Shown here in pieces: positions 9,101 through 17,449 of a stretch of DNA of 64,000 nt; position 1 is the first letter of the stretch, and every line of letters begins with the position of its first letter. The stretch spans positions 101,616 through 165,615 of the forward strand of contig NZ_PGVH01000007.1 in NCBI RefSeq assembly GCF_004168585.1, given 5' to 3'. The position numbers and the translations under genes are program-made. Below the pieces are notes generated by a model that was not told the origin of the DNA, did not search any database, and saw nothing but the letters and a program-made list of their open reading frames with translations. This stretch comes from Shewanella sp. OPT22. Its GTDB lineage: Bacteria > Pseudomonadota > Gammaproteobacteria > Enterobacterales > Shewanellaceae.

Positions 9101-10479
9101 GATGATTTCATTTCTAGCTGGGTAATTAACTTTTGGTGTAATCCACCGAAGCCGCCGTTACTCATAATGACTATATGCTCATTACATTGAGTTTGGATCA
9201 CAACATCTTCAACCAGCTCATCAATACTACCCTTCACGTGAGCATCAATTTGCTGCTGAATCATGGCATCTTCAATATCCCATTTCACCGCTTTATCTTG
9301 ATATAAGAAAACCTTATCTGCTAATTTTAATGAAGCAGCCAATGTATCCTTATGTACACCCGATTTCATGGTATTTGAGCGAGGCTCAAGAATAACAGTA
9401 ACTTTTCCCGTTCCAACATTTGCTCTAATGGCTTGTAAAGTTGTACTGATCGCTGTCGGATGGTGAGCAAAATCATCATATACTTTTACGCTATTAACCT
9501 CTGCTAATAACTCCATTCTCCTTTTCGGAGGCGCAAATTTCACTAAAGCATCAATGGCATCATGTGGACGAACTCCAACATGACGAGCAGCAGCAATCGC
9601 ATTAATGGCATTTTCAACATTATGCTTACCAATTAAATGCCAATCCATGACCCCTTGTAATGTGCCATCAAACCACACTTCAAATTTATGACCATCTTCT
9701 GTTAGCAATATAGAGGACCAACCACTTTCACTTTTGTTGGCGAAATGCGGTTCTTGCTCACTCCACAATCCTTTGTCAATAACTTGCTGCACTGCTTCAA
9801 TTTCAGCAGGCCAAATCACTTTACCTGTTGATGGTACGGTACGAATGAGGTGATGGAATTGCTTTTGAATATCGTAGAGGCTGTCAAAAATATCAGCATG
9901 ATCAAACTCAAGATTATTAATCACTAATGTTCTTGGATGGTAATGAACAAATTTAGAGCGCTTATCAAAAAAAGCACTGTCATATTCATCAGCTTCCACA
10001 ACAAAAAACTGACTTTCACCTAGTCTTGCTGAAACACCAAAGTTTTGTGGAACACCACCAATGAGAAAACCAGGCTGATAGCCACAATCTTCTAAAATCC
10101 AGGCCAACATACTGGCTGTTGATGTTTTTCCATGAGTGCCTGAAACCGCTAGTACCCACCGATTAACTAAAATATGATCAGATAGAAATTGTGGACCTGA
10201 GGTGTAAGCGATCCCTTTATTGAGCACTTCTTCAACACATGGGTTTCCTCGAACCATCGCATTACCAATCACAACTATATCGGGATGATTACCTTGAACA
10301 TCTGTTAGCTGCTTTACATCAAAACCTTGGATTAACTCGATACCCTGCTCTTCTAATTGAGTGCTCATAGGTGGATAAACGTTAGTATCACTACCCGTAA
10401 CCTTATGCCCCATAGCTCTGGCTAACAGCGCAAGTCCACCCATGAAGGTGCCACAAATTCCTAAAATATGAACGTGCAT
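9097..10479 (-). CDS. mpl: UDP-MurNAc:L-alanyl-gamma-D-glutamyl-meso-DAP ligase Mpl
   Basis: A 460-residue Mur-ligase family enzyme that recycles the cell-wall tripeptide L-Ala-gamma-D-Glu-mDAP onto UDP-MurNAc. The N-terminal nucleotide fold begins [21 protein letters not shown]. The ATP loop is [13 protein letters not shown], the central motif is [16 protein letters not shown], and the C-terminal domain has [10 protein letters not shown] and [13 protein letters not shown], all characteristic of Mpl rather than MurC. First gene of the mpl-ubiX unit. Confidence 0.96.
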   Translation of the reverse strand: MHVHILGICGTFMGGLALLARAMGHKVTGSDTNVYPPMSTQLEEQGIELIQGFDVKQLTDVQGNHPDIVVIGNAMVRGNPCVEEVLNKGIAYTSGPQFLSDHILVNRWVLAVSGTHGKTSTASMLAWILEDCGYQPGFLIGGVPQNFGVSARLGESQFFVVEADEYDSAFFDKRSKFVHYHPRTLVINNLEFDHADIFDSLYDIQKQFHHLIRTVPSTGKVIWPAEIEAVQQVIDKGLWSEQEPHFANKSESGWSSILLTEDGHKFEVWFDGTLQGVMDWHLIGKHNVENAINAIAAARHVGVRPHDAIDALVKFAPPKRRMELLAEVNSVKVYDDFAHHPTAISTTLQAIRANVGTGKVTVILEPRSNTMKSGVHKDTLAASLKLADKVFLYQDKAVKWDIEDAMIQQQIDAHVKGSIDELVEDVVIQTQCNEHIVIMSNGGFGGLHQKLITQLEMKSS

Positions 10480-10616
10480 TCGCTTCTCTATTTCTTAGCA
10501 CAATTTGAATCAGTATAAATGAATTTGTTTGTTCTCATAAGGTGCGGCATAACAATTCATATAAGTACTTAACATTAATAGTCACTGCATCCAATCGCAT
10601 TTAAGCTGACCTCATC

Positions 10617-10622
10617 TATAAT
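10617..10622 (+). promoter_or_regulatory. Possible -10 box upstream of the first EspA-like gene
   Basis: A perfect TATAAT lies 56 bases before the chosen start at 10678. No good -35 hexamer stands at 16-18 bases upstream, so this is suggestive only. Confidence 0.3.
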
Positions 10623-10677
10623 AATTTTAGTAACCAAGTTAAATCTCAAATAACATCATTGAGTCATGGAGAGTGCG

Positions 10678-11865
10678 ATGACAGGCATGTCAAAAGTTGC
10701 AAGTGGAAATCATCATCAAATGCAGGGCTCTGGAAGCGTTGAGCAAAAGAAGCAAGATGAAATTCATGGCAAACATAAAAGACACCATAATCACTTAGGT
10801 GCACATCAGCACGCCTCTGAAAAAGAAAGATTAAAAAAGCTATTTAAAGAACTTGAAGCTATTTTGGGTTCTAAAAAAGACGGTGATGACAAGAGTGAAG
10901 AGGAAGTCGAGAGTGAACTCAAAAAAATGATTAAAGGACATGTTCAAGGGAATATTAAGACGTTAAAAAATAAATATGGCTTGAATGATGACAAACTTAA
11001 TCACATTCACAATTTAGTGGAAGCTGATAATGCAACAGCAGCGCAAGGAGATATCGTACTTTCAGGCGGTATCGCAGTGTTATATTTGTTCATGAACCTC
11101 CTTTCTGATATTGCCCAATTCAAATATCTTGAGATGCAGCAAAAAGCGAAAGTATCGCGTGATGCTCAAAATATGGCGAATACAGTTCAAGAACAAATTG
11201 CTGATGTTTCTAAAGGAGATAACCCTGATACAACTAAAGTAAGTCTTGATCCTAATGTGATTAAGTACATGGAAGAAAACGATGTCAAAGTCGGTGATCA
11301 AACAATTGATCAATACCTTGATAAAAAAGGTGGAGGATTAGACGATTTAAGCAACTGTACTTTTGCTTCAAGCAACGGTGATGGACACAAACTTTACCTT
11401 TCGAAAGATACGAAAACTGGCCAATGGTCCGCAATCGATGACGACGCTAGACACAAATTATTAGCAGCGCATTCAAAAGACATCGTTAATGACCTTAAAA
11501 GTATTTCAATGCCGATTCCTAGGCCTACCGTCAATGCAACAGACGGAACGATCTCGGTTACAATTGGTGATGCAAGTCAGCTTTCAAGAAACTCCAAGTA
11601 TCCTTCGTCGATTAAAGATGGAACAAAATTCAGCGGTAAAGTTGATGGAGCCAAAGCAACCTTTAATCAGCTTGACAAAGGTCAGCTGGATGCAGTTAAA
11701 TCGGCCTTAGAAAACGAGTCAAACCGAGCATCTGACTATGTTTCCCAGTCACAGCTTCAACTTCAAAAAGTAATGCAAACTTATAACGTTACTGTCAGTC
11801 TGATTAATAGTATGCAAACGATGCTCGAAGAAATGAATAAATCTATTGCTCAAAATATACGTTAA
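10678..11865 (+). CDS. EspA-like (type III secretion filament-type) protein, copy 1
   Basis: A 395-residue protein. Segments: a His-rich basic stretch (about 30-48, HGKHKRHHNHLGAHQH); a charged coiled region; a hydrophobic block (about 123-145, LSGGIAVLYLFMNLLSDIA); a helical block with SRDAQNMANTVQEQIADV and DPNVIKYME; a variable insert (about 220-330); and a C-terminal helix of about 59 residues ending KSIAQNIR. The order 'hydrophobic helix, AQ-MAN-V---IADV, P-VI-Y, LDAVK-A, SQL-LQ' matches my recollection of EPEC EspA, the T3SS filament subunit, but this copy is about twice as long because of the N-terminus and insert. The ATG at 10678 is preferred over 10666 because GGAGAG precedes it and it aligns with the paralogues (M-x-G). 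No signal peptide. Homology was not computed. Confidence 0.65.
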   Translation: MTGMSKVASGNHHQMQGSGSVEQKKQDEIHGKHKRHHNHLGAHQHASEKERLKKLFKELEAILGSKKDGDDKSEEEVESELKKMIKGHVQGNIKTLKNKYGLNDDKLNHIHNLVEADNATAAQGDIVLSGGIAVLYLFMNLLSDIAQFKYLEMQQKAKVSRDAQNMANTVQEQIADVSKGDNPDTTKVSLDPNVIKYMEENDVKVGDQTIDQYLDKKGGGLDDLSNCTFASSNGDGHKLYLSKDTKTGQWSAIDDDARHKLLAAHSKDIVNDLKSISMPIPRPTVNATDGTISVTIGDASQLSRNSKYPSSIKDGTKFSGKVDGAKATFNQLDKGQLDAVKSALENESNRASDYVSQSQLQLQKVMQTYNVTVSLINSMQTMLEEMNKSIAQNIR

Positions 11866-12075
11866 TCACAAATAATGGAGTATAAAACACAAGTACTGTA
11901 TTACTTTTTCTTTCAGATAAACTCTAAGTTAAGTGCGTTTTAACAATAGTTAACATTACCACAACTGGTTAGACCAGCAATGAATCATCTTATTTTTTTT
12001 TCGATATCTATGAAAAATGAAAGTCCTAAACTAAAACTATGAAGAGCGACTTTTAAATAGTCCTTAATACTGAGA

Positions 12076-12088
12076 TTTTTAGGAGGCA
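12076..12088 (+). promoter_or_regulatory. Strong ribosome binding site of copy 2
   Basis: TTTTTAGGAGGC places a full Shine-Dalgarno core (AGGAGG) six bases before the ATG at 12092. This fixes the start of the second EspA-like gene and suggests high translation. Confidence 0.7.
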
Positions 12089-12091
12089 ATT

Positions 12092-13270
12092 ATGGCTGGG
12101 GCAATCAAAGGGGCTGATAACCACGTATCAAATATGAATGCACCCGATCAGTTGGCACATAAAGGCCAACAAGAAATCGATCGCAAGCACAGACATCATC
12201 ATAATCATCATGGTGCTCACCAACAAGAATCTGAAAGACAGCGCTTGAAAAAGCTCTTTTTACAGCTTGAGCGCATGTTTTCCGATCAACAAAATCCTGA
12301 TGATGTTGAGGAACCTAAAAAAGGCAATAAAAACGGACATAGGTTAGATCAGTTAGTACATGACCACGTTAAAAACAGTGTCAGAAATTTAAGAGACCAG
12401 TACGGTATCAATGATGAAAAATTGAATCATATTCATAATCTCAAAGAAGCGGATAATGCTATGGCTGCTCAAGGCGACATAGTTTTATCAGGTGGTATTG
12501 CCGTATTGTACTTATTCATGAACCTGCTTTCTGATATTGCCCAATTCAAATACCTTGAGATGCAGCAAAAAGCAAAAGTATCCCGCGATGCTCAGAATAT
12601 GGCAAATACGGTTTCAGAACAAATTGCCGATGTAGCCAAAGGCAAAGATCCCGATACAACGAAAGTAAGTCTTGATCCGAATGTGATTAAGTACATGGAA
12701 GACAACGATGTAAAAGTCGGCGATAAGACCATTGATCAGTATCTAGATGAGAAAGGTGATACGCCTACTGATTTAACCCTAAAATCCAGCGATGGAAAAA
12801 CATCTTTGCACGTTTATGAGAAAGATGGCCAATGGTATATGCAAAATAAAGCCCTCGAAGACAAACTTGGCCCTACGGGAATGGGATTGGGAGTGATGGG
12901 AATAACGGAAGGGGGTAAGCCTGTTAAAATTGCAGCTCCGACTTTTGATAATGGCAAAGTATCTCTCACTATTGATGATTCGCACAAATACCCAAACAAC
13001 CCATTGCTCTCACAATACGATATTCCAAAAGGAACAAAATTCTCAGGAACGTACACAGTAAAAAGTTATCGAAAAATCGACAAAGGTGAATTAGACGCTG
13101 TTAAATCAGCATTGGAAAACGAATCAAATCGCGCTTCTGACTATGTATCGCAATCTCAACTACAATTACAAAAGGTTATGCAAACCTACAATGTAACTGT
13201 CAGCTTAATCAACAGTATGCAAACTATGTTAGAAGAAATGAATAAGTCTATTGCACAGAATATACGTTAA
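12092..13270 (+). CDS. EspA-like (type III secretion filament-type) protein, copy 2
   Basis: Predicted 392 residues, a paralogue of the gene at 10678. The His-rich stretch is stronger here (DRKHRHHHNHHGAHQ). The hydrophobic block and following helix are nearly identical to copy 1, and the last 59 residues are identical in all three copies, while the DNA differs at about half of those codons by silent changes. The region between the DQYLDEKG and KIDKGELDAVK anchors has no obvious similarity to the inserts of copies 1 and 3. There are 226 non-coding bases before it, so it may have its own promoter; copy 3 follows after 47 bases. Family assignment to EspA-type filament proteins is by remembered motif order. 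Confidence 0.65.
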   Translation: MAGAIKGADNHVSNMNAPDQLAHKGQQEIDRKHRHHHNHHGAHQQESERQRLKKLFLQLERMFSDQQNPDDVEEPKKGNKNGHRLDQLVHDHVKNSVRNLRDQYGINDEKLNHIHNLKEADNAMAAQGDIVLSGGIAVLYLFMNLLSDIAQFKYLEMQQKAKVSRDAQNMANTVSEQIADVAKGKDPDTTKVSLDPNVIKYMEDNDVKVGDKTIDQYLDEKGDTPTDLTLKSSDGKTSLHVYEKDGQWYMQNKALEDKLGPTGMGLGVMGITEGGKPVKIAAPTFDNGKVSLTIDDSHKYPNNPLLSQYDIPKGTKFSGTYTVKSYRKIDKGELDAVKSALENESNRASDYVSQSQLQLQKVMQTYNVTVSLINSMQTMLEEMNKSIAQNIR

Positions 13271-13317
13271 AAATAAGCAGTAACTTTCGGAACCTATTTA
13301 GTAGTGAGGATAAGAAA

Positions 13318-14439
13318 ATGGTTGGCACTGTAAATGCAAATGCGCCCAGAGTAAATGCTCATCAAGAGGGACAAGAGCATATTGAACGAGGCATTAAGCA
13401 TCGTAGAAATCACCATCATAATCATCATGGTGCACATCAACACGCATCAGAAAAAGAACGCTTAAAAAAACTGGTTAATGAGCTTGAAAGAGCACTAGGT
13501 TACAAGATTAACGATAATGAACACGATGAAGATGCCCAAAACGACGTCAGAAAAATGGTTCATCATCATGTAACGTCTAGCGTAAATACATTGAAAGATA
13601 AGTATGGATTGAATGACGACAAATTAAAGCATGTACATAACCTTGTTGAAGCAGACAACGCAATGGCTTCTCAAGGTGACATTGTTCTATCTGGTGGTAT
13701 TGCTGTACTGTACTTATTTATGAATCTACTTTCAGATATAGCCCAATTTAAGTACACGGAAATGCAGCAAAAAGCCAAGGTCTCTCGCGACGCACAAAGC
13801 ATGGCTAATAAGGTTCAAGAGATCATTGCAGACATCTCGAAAGGAAGCGACCCTGATACAGCAACAAAACCATTACCTGATGATGTCATCAAGTATATGG
13901 AGCAAAACGACATCAAGGTAGGCGATCAAACGATTGATCAATACCTTGGCGGAAAGAGGCAAGCTCCAGCTAAAACATGGACAATGACTCAATACTCTAA
14001 TGATTGGCATAAAACTACTGGAACAATTCAAGTTTATAAAAAAGATGGTAAGTTCTATCAGTGGGATGCTAAAAATCATAAGGGTACCGAAATAAAAGGA
14101 GTATCCGATAAATACGGAGAAGGTAAGCTTTTCTACCAACCTGATGGTAAAAAGAACGGTTACTGGATGAGTTGGGGAGACTCTAAAAACGCCAATAGCA
14201 CGACAAACACTCCGATGAAAGACGACGGCTTCAATAATAACGCTCTTGATAAAGGTAAATTAGATGCAGTTAAATCAGCTTTAGAGAACGAATCAAATCG
14301 TGCATCTGATTATGTTTCACAATCGCAGCTTCAACTCCAAAAAGTCATGCAGACTTATAACGTAACCGTAAGTTTAATCAATAGTATGCAAACGATGCTT
14401 GAAGAAATGAATAAATCTATCGCCCAAAACATTCGATAG
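13318..14439 (+). CDS. EspA-like (type III secretion filament-type) protein, copy 3
   Basis: Predicted 373 residues, third paralogue. It has the same architecture: His-rich stretch (HRRNHHHNHHGAHQH), LSGGIAVLYLFMNLLSDIA block, helix with SRDAQSMANKVQEIIADI and DDVIKYMEQND, and the invariant C-terminal helix. Its insert (about 222-310) is Lys/Trp/Tyr/Gly-rich and different from the other two. A GAGGAT ribosome site lies eight bases before ATG. It is close to copy 2 (47 bases), so probably co-transcribed. No chaperone, needle, translocon or ATPase gene is adjacent, so if this is a T3SS substrate the secretion machine is elsewhere. Confidence 0.65.
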   Translation: MVGTVNANAPRVNAHQEGQEHIERGIKHRRNHHHNHHGAHQHASEKERLKKLVNELERALGYKINDNEHDEDAQNDVRKMVHHHVTSSVNTLKDKYGLNDDKLKHVHNLVEADNAMASQGDIVLSGGIAVLYLFMNLLSDIAQFKYTEMQQKAKVSRDAQSMANKVQEIIADISKGSDPDTATKPLPDDVIKYMEQNDIKVGDQTIDQYLGGKRQAPAKTWTMTQYSNDWHKTTGTIQVYKKDGKFYQWDAKNHKGTEIKGVSDKYGEGKLFYQPDGKKNGYWMSWGDSKNANSTTNTPMKDDGFNNNALDKGKLDAVKSALENESNRASDYVSQSQLQLQKVMQTYNVTVSLINSMQTMLEEMNKSIAQNIR

Positions 14440-14636
14440 TCACTGACTCGCTTTAAACTCAAATTAGATCCGTTTATAGGGGCATTTGACCTCTTAAAAC
14501 GGAAAGGACATATAGACGTCTAGATTGACACACTTCCAAACAGAACTTACACTGAATCTCGCTTACTCAATAAAATAAGTACAATTGTAAAATCCATGTT
14601 AAATTCATGGATAAAATTTCGACGAAGAGAGACTCA

Positions 14637-15947
14637 GTGAATTTAAAACAACCACAATCCGCCATTGCTCTAATTCCACTTTTAATCTTTATAGGTCTGT
14701 TTGTTGGCACAGGGCTTTATTTTCAAAGTCAAAATGTAGATTATGCGTTTTACCAACTACCAAGTGTCGTTGCTATTCTGCCTGCGATCATTTTCGCTAT
14801 TTTGATTTCAAAGCAAAAACTCAATCAAACTATTGATACTTTCGTGAAAGGTGTTGGCCACAACAACATCATTACTATGTGCATGATTTACTTGTTGGCA
14901 GGGGCTTTTACTGCGGTTGCAAAAGCAACTGGCGGTGTTGATGCCACTGTAGCGATGGGGTTATCGTACATTCCAGCCGAGTTTTTGTTACCTGGATTCT
15001 TTTTAATTTCAGCTTTCATTGCAACTGCAATGGGAACATCCATGGGGACTATAGCAGCCGTAGCCCCTGTTGCGTTCGGTGTCGTTGAGCAAACAAACAT
15101 CGAAGCGACCTTAATGGTCGGCGCAGTGATATCGGGTGCACTGTTTGGCGATAATTTATCCATCATTTCAGATACAACCATTGCTGCAACTCGAACTCAA
15201 GGTTGTGAAATGAAAGATAAATTTAAAGAAAATCTCATTTTTGCACTCCCTGCAGCGTTAATTACACTGATCCTCTTTTCGTTGCAATCTCAAGGACAAG
15301 TCGACCTTCAACCAAAAGACTACGATATATTTAAAGTCATACCCTACTTAACCATCTTGATACTGGCCATTTCTGGCTTAAATGTTTTTGTTGTACTCAC
15401 CGTAGGAATTCTATTTGCAGGCATAACCGGGTTTACTACGAGCGATTACACCGTACTCCAGTTCAGTAAAGATATTTATGCTGGCTTTGGTAATATGCAA
15501 GAGATCTTCTTCTTATCTATGCTAGTCGGTGGATTAGCAGCCTTAATTCAACAACAAGGTGGTATCGCATTTATCAATCATAAGATTGAATCATTCGTAA
15601 AAAGGTTATCAAATAAAAAGGCGGATAAATCACCAAAACTCGTTGAGTTATGTATTGCATTAATGGTTGCACTAACGAATAGCTGTATTGCGAATAATAC
15701 TGTTGCGATCGTTGTCACCGGCGACATTGCAAAAGGCTTAGCTGAAAAGCATGACATTTGCCCTAAACGCTCAGCCAGTCTTCTTGATATTTTCGCTTGT
15801 ATTGTTCAGGGCATACTACCTTTCGGAGCACAAGCTCTACTGATTGGCTCTATCTTTAGTATCAGCCCTTTATCTGCTGGATTACATGCTTGGTACTGTA
15901 TGGTATTAGCGGTAGTTTCCGTCATAATAATTTCGATCAGAAAATAA
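14637..15947 (+). CDS. NhaC-family Na+/H+ antiporter
   Basis: A multi-pass inner-membrane protein, about 436 residues with some 11-12 hydrophobic helices, predicted to exchange Na+ for H+. Conserved family features include MGTSMGTIAAVAPVAFG, GALFGDNLSIISDTTIAATRTQG with the D-N-x-S-x-I-S-D-T-T motif, and SCIANNTVAIVVTG near the C-terminus. The GTG at 14637 follows GAAGAGAG and removes a polar leader, so it is preferred; an in-frame ATG at 14607 without ribosome site would add ten residues. Exact ion specificity cannot be read from sequence. Confidence 0.85.
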   Translation: MNLKQPQSAIALIPLLIFIGLFVGTGLYFQSQNVDYAFYQLPSVVAILPAIIFAILISKQKLNQTIDTFVKGVGHNNIITMCMIYLLAGAFTAVAKATGGVDATVAMGLSYIPAEFLLPGFFLISAFIATAMGTSMGTIAAVAPVAFGVVEQTNIEATLMVGAVISGALFGDNLSIISDTTIAATRTQGCEMKDKFKENLIFALPAALITLILFSLQSQGQVDLQPKDYDIFKVIPYLTILILAISGLNVFVVLTVGILFAGITGFTTSDYTVLQFSKDIYAGFGNMQEIFFLSMLVGGLAALIQQQGGIAFINHKIESFVKRLSNKKADKSPKLVELCIALMVALTNSCIANNTVAIVVTGDIAKGLAEKHDICPKRSASLLDIFACIVQGILPFGAQALLIGSIFSISPLSAGLHAWYCMVLAVVSVIIISIRK

Positions 15948-16069
15948 ACAATTGAGTTTGCTATCAAAGTCGTTTTATAGTTGTTTTAATGCTCGACTAT
16001 GAGCCTTGCTTACGAGCCATTTATTGCAAGCGAGGTTCAATCACATGGAAATAGTGATAGGAAATATCA

Positions 16070-16465
16070 ATGTATAAAACAATATTATGTGCGATAGAGT
16101 CATCTGACGAAGGAAAGCATGTGCTATCTAAAGCAATTAAAATTGCAGAGAAATTCGATAGTCGCTTAATCGTAATAAATGTGCTTCCTTACACTTTTTT
16201 ACCAAAGGATTATCAGAAAGTACTGAAGGATGAGGCAATTCCAAAACTCGAAAAACTGACATCCGAATTTAGTATTTTGAAAAAGAATAAAATCCTTAAA
16301 GTGGGTAAGCCTTATGATGTCATCTGTACTGAAGCGATGAAAAAACAGGTTGATTTAATCATCATCGGCACTCATTCCAAAACAGGACTGAGTGCATTGC
16401 TTGGCTCTACGGCTTCTGGCGTCGCAAATTATGCTCCATGCGATGTGCATTTTATAAAAGTCTAG
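16070..16465 (+). CDS. Universal stress protein (UspA family)
   Basis: A single 131-residue Usp domain: start MYKTILCAIESSDE, and C-terminal nucleotide-binding motif IIGTHSKTGLSALLGSTASG, which fits G-x2-G-x9-G-S/T and suggests an ATP-binding Usp. AGGAA precedes the ATG. Its stop codon TAG is formed by the first base of the adjacent MITE-like element; without the element the stop would be TAA. The two final residues and the length are thus unaffected. The role is presumably in stress resistance, as for the family. Confidence 0.88.
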   Translation: MYKTILCAIESSDEGKHVLSKAIKIAEKFDSRLIVINVLPYTFLPKDYQKVLKDEAIPKLEKLTSEFSILKKNKILKVGKPYDVICTEAMKKQVDLIIIGTHSKTGLSALLGSTASGVANYAPCDVHFIKV

Positions 16466-16727
16466 GGGCTGTTGATCTTTCGTGATTGTTTTTGCAGCGA
16501 TAAATTGGTTATTTTATGCAAGGCAGAGTTTGTGCTGTTTGGTTATTCCAAATAAACAAACGATAACGCAGCAGAAATGATCAATTTGCGTTGTCTTCGA
16601 TGCTTTTTAGCGTTCATTGTTCTGTGTTGTGACCAGCTTACTTAGATGACTAAGCTTCACTGCTCACGCCTTGAACAGATAAACGCTAAAATAGCACAAA
16701 ATTTAATCCTGAAAGATCAACAGCCCC
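16465..16727. mobile_element. MITE-like non-autonomous element with 17-bp perfect terminal inverted repeats
   Basis: A 263-bp element bounded by GGGGCTGTTGATCTTTC (16465-16481) and its exact complement GAAAGATCAACAGCCCC (16711-16727). It is flanked by TA on both sides (16463-16464 and 16728-16729), consistent with a TA target duplication as made by IS630/Tc1-mariner-type transposases. It holds no open frame of note, only internal partial palindromes. It is inserted in the TA of the uspA stop codon. The mobilising transposase is not in the window; the class assignment is inference from the ends. Confidence 0.8.
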
Positions 16728-16814
16728 TAATCAATACTTTTATTATATAAGCATATAAATCCAAATCTTCATTTTGAACGTATCCTCAAAAGCAATATTA
16801 ATGAGGATAGTTCA

Positions 16815-17333
16815 ATGAGATTTCGTAATCTGTTTTTATACGCTTTGCCACTTTTACTTTGTTCATGCTTAGGAATGCCAAGGGGGATCAAACCTGTAAA
16901 TAATTTCGATGTTGGAAGTTACATGGGACAATGGTACGAAATAGCCCGTATGGAGAACAGCTTTGAAAAAGGGCTCAATTATGTCACAGCGAATTACAGT
17001 CTTAATGATGACGAAACCGTTAGAGTAGTAAACCAAGGTTATCATCAACAAAAAGGCGAAACAAAAACCGCTAACGGCACCGCAAAATTTGTTGATTCGC
17101 CAGATACTGGTTATTTAAAAGTCTCTTTCTTTAAGCCTTTCTACTCTTCATATGTTGTTTTCAAGCTCGACCCTAACTACCAGTACGCTTATGTGTCAGG
17201 TTACAACAACAAGTATTTATGGCTGCTTTCAAGAACACCAACAATCAGCGATGCTGTCTTAAAAGACTTTTATCAAACAGCAAAAGCTTACGGTTACGAT
17301 ACATCGAAAATCATTCAAGTAGAGCAACAATAA
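16815..17333 (+). CDS. blc: Outer-membrane lipocalin Blc
   Basis: A 172-residue bacterial lipocalin. The lipoprotein signal ends LLLCSC with Cys18 the probable lipidated residue. The lipocalin signature is GQWYEIARMENSFEKG (G-x-W), and later strands include YAYVSGYNNKYLWLLSRTP, typical of Blc. The family binds fatty acids or lysophospholipids at the outer membrane and is often stress-induced. GAGGAT precedes the ATG. It has its own terminator. Confidence 0.92.
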   Translation: MRFRNLFLYALPLLLCSCLGMPRGIKPVNNFDVGSYMGQWYEIARMENSFEKGLNYVTANYSLNDDETVRVVNQGYHQQKGETKTANGTAKFVDSPDTGYLKVSFFKPFYSSYVVFKLDPNYQYAYVSGYNNKYLWLLSRTPTISDAVLKDFYQTAKAYGYDTSKIIQVEQQ

Positions 17334-17345
17334 AATCAAAATCAC

Positions 17346-17370
17346 AAGGGGCTCACGCCCCTTAATTTCT
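17346..17370 (+). terminator. Terminator after blc
   Basis: AAGGGGC-TCAC-GCCCCTT is a tight hairpin followed by AATTTCTT. It lies 12 bases after the blc stop. Confidence 0.7.
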
Positions 17371-17449
17371 TGGGTATGCCTTAATTAGCTTGTGTTAAAT
17401 CACTGTGATATCTTCAACGTACAAAAATAATACTAAAGGAACTAGTGAC

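Noticed and set aside
10678..14439. Three tandem genes as flagellins or phage tail proteins
   Set aside because: The layout (variable middle) resembles flagellin, but the N-terminal flagellin motifs are missing and the hydrophobic block fits EspA better. No phage gene is near.
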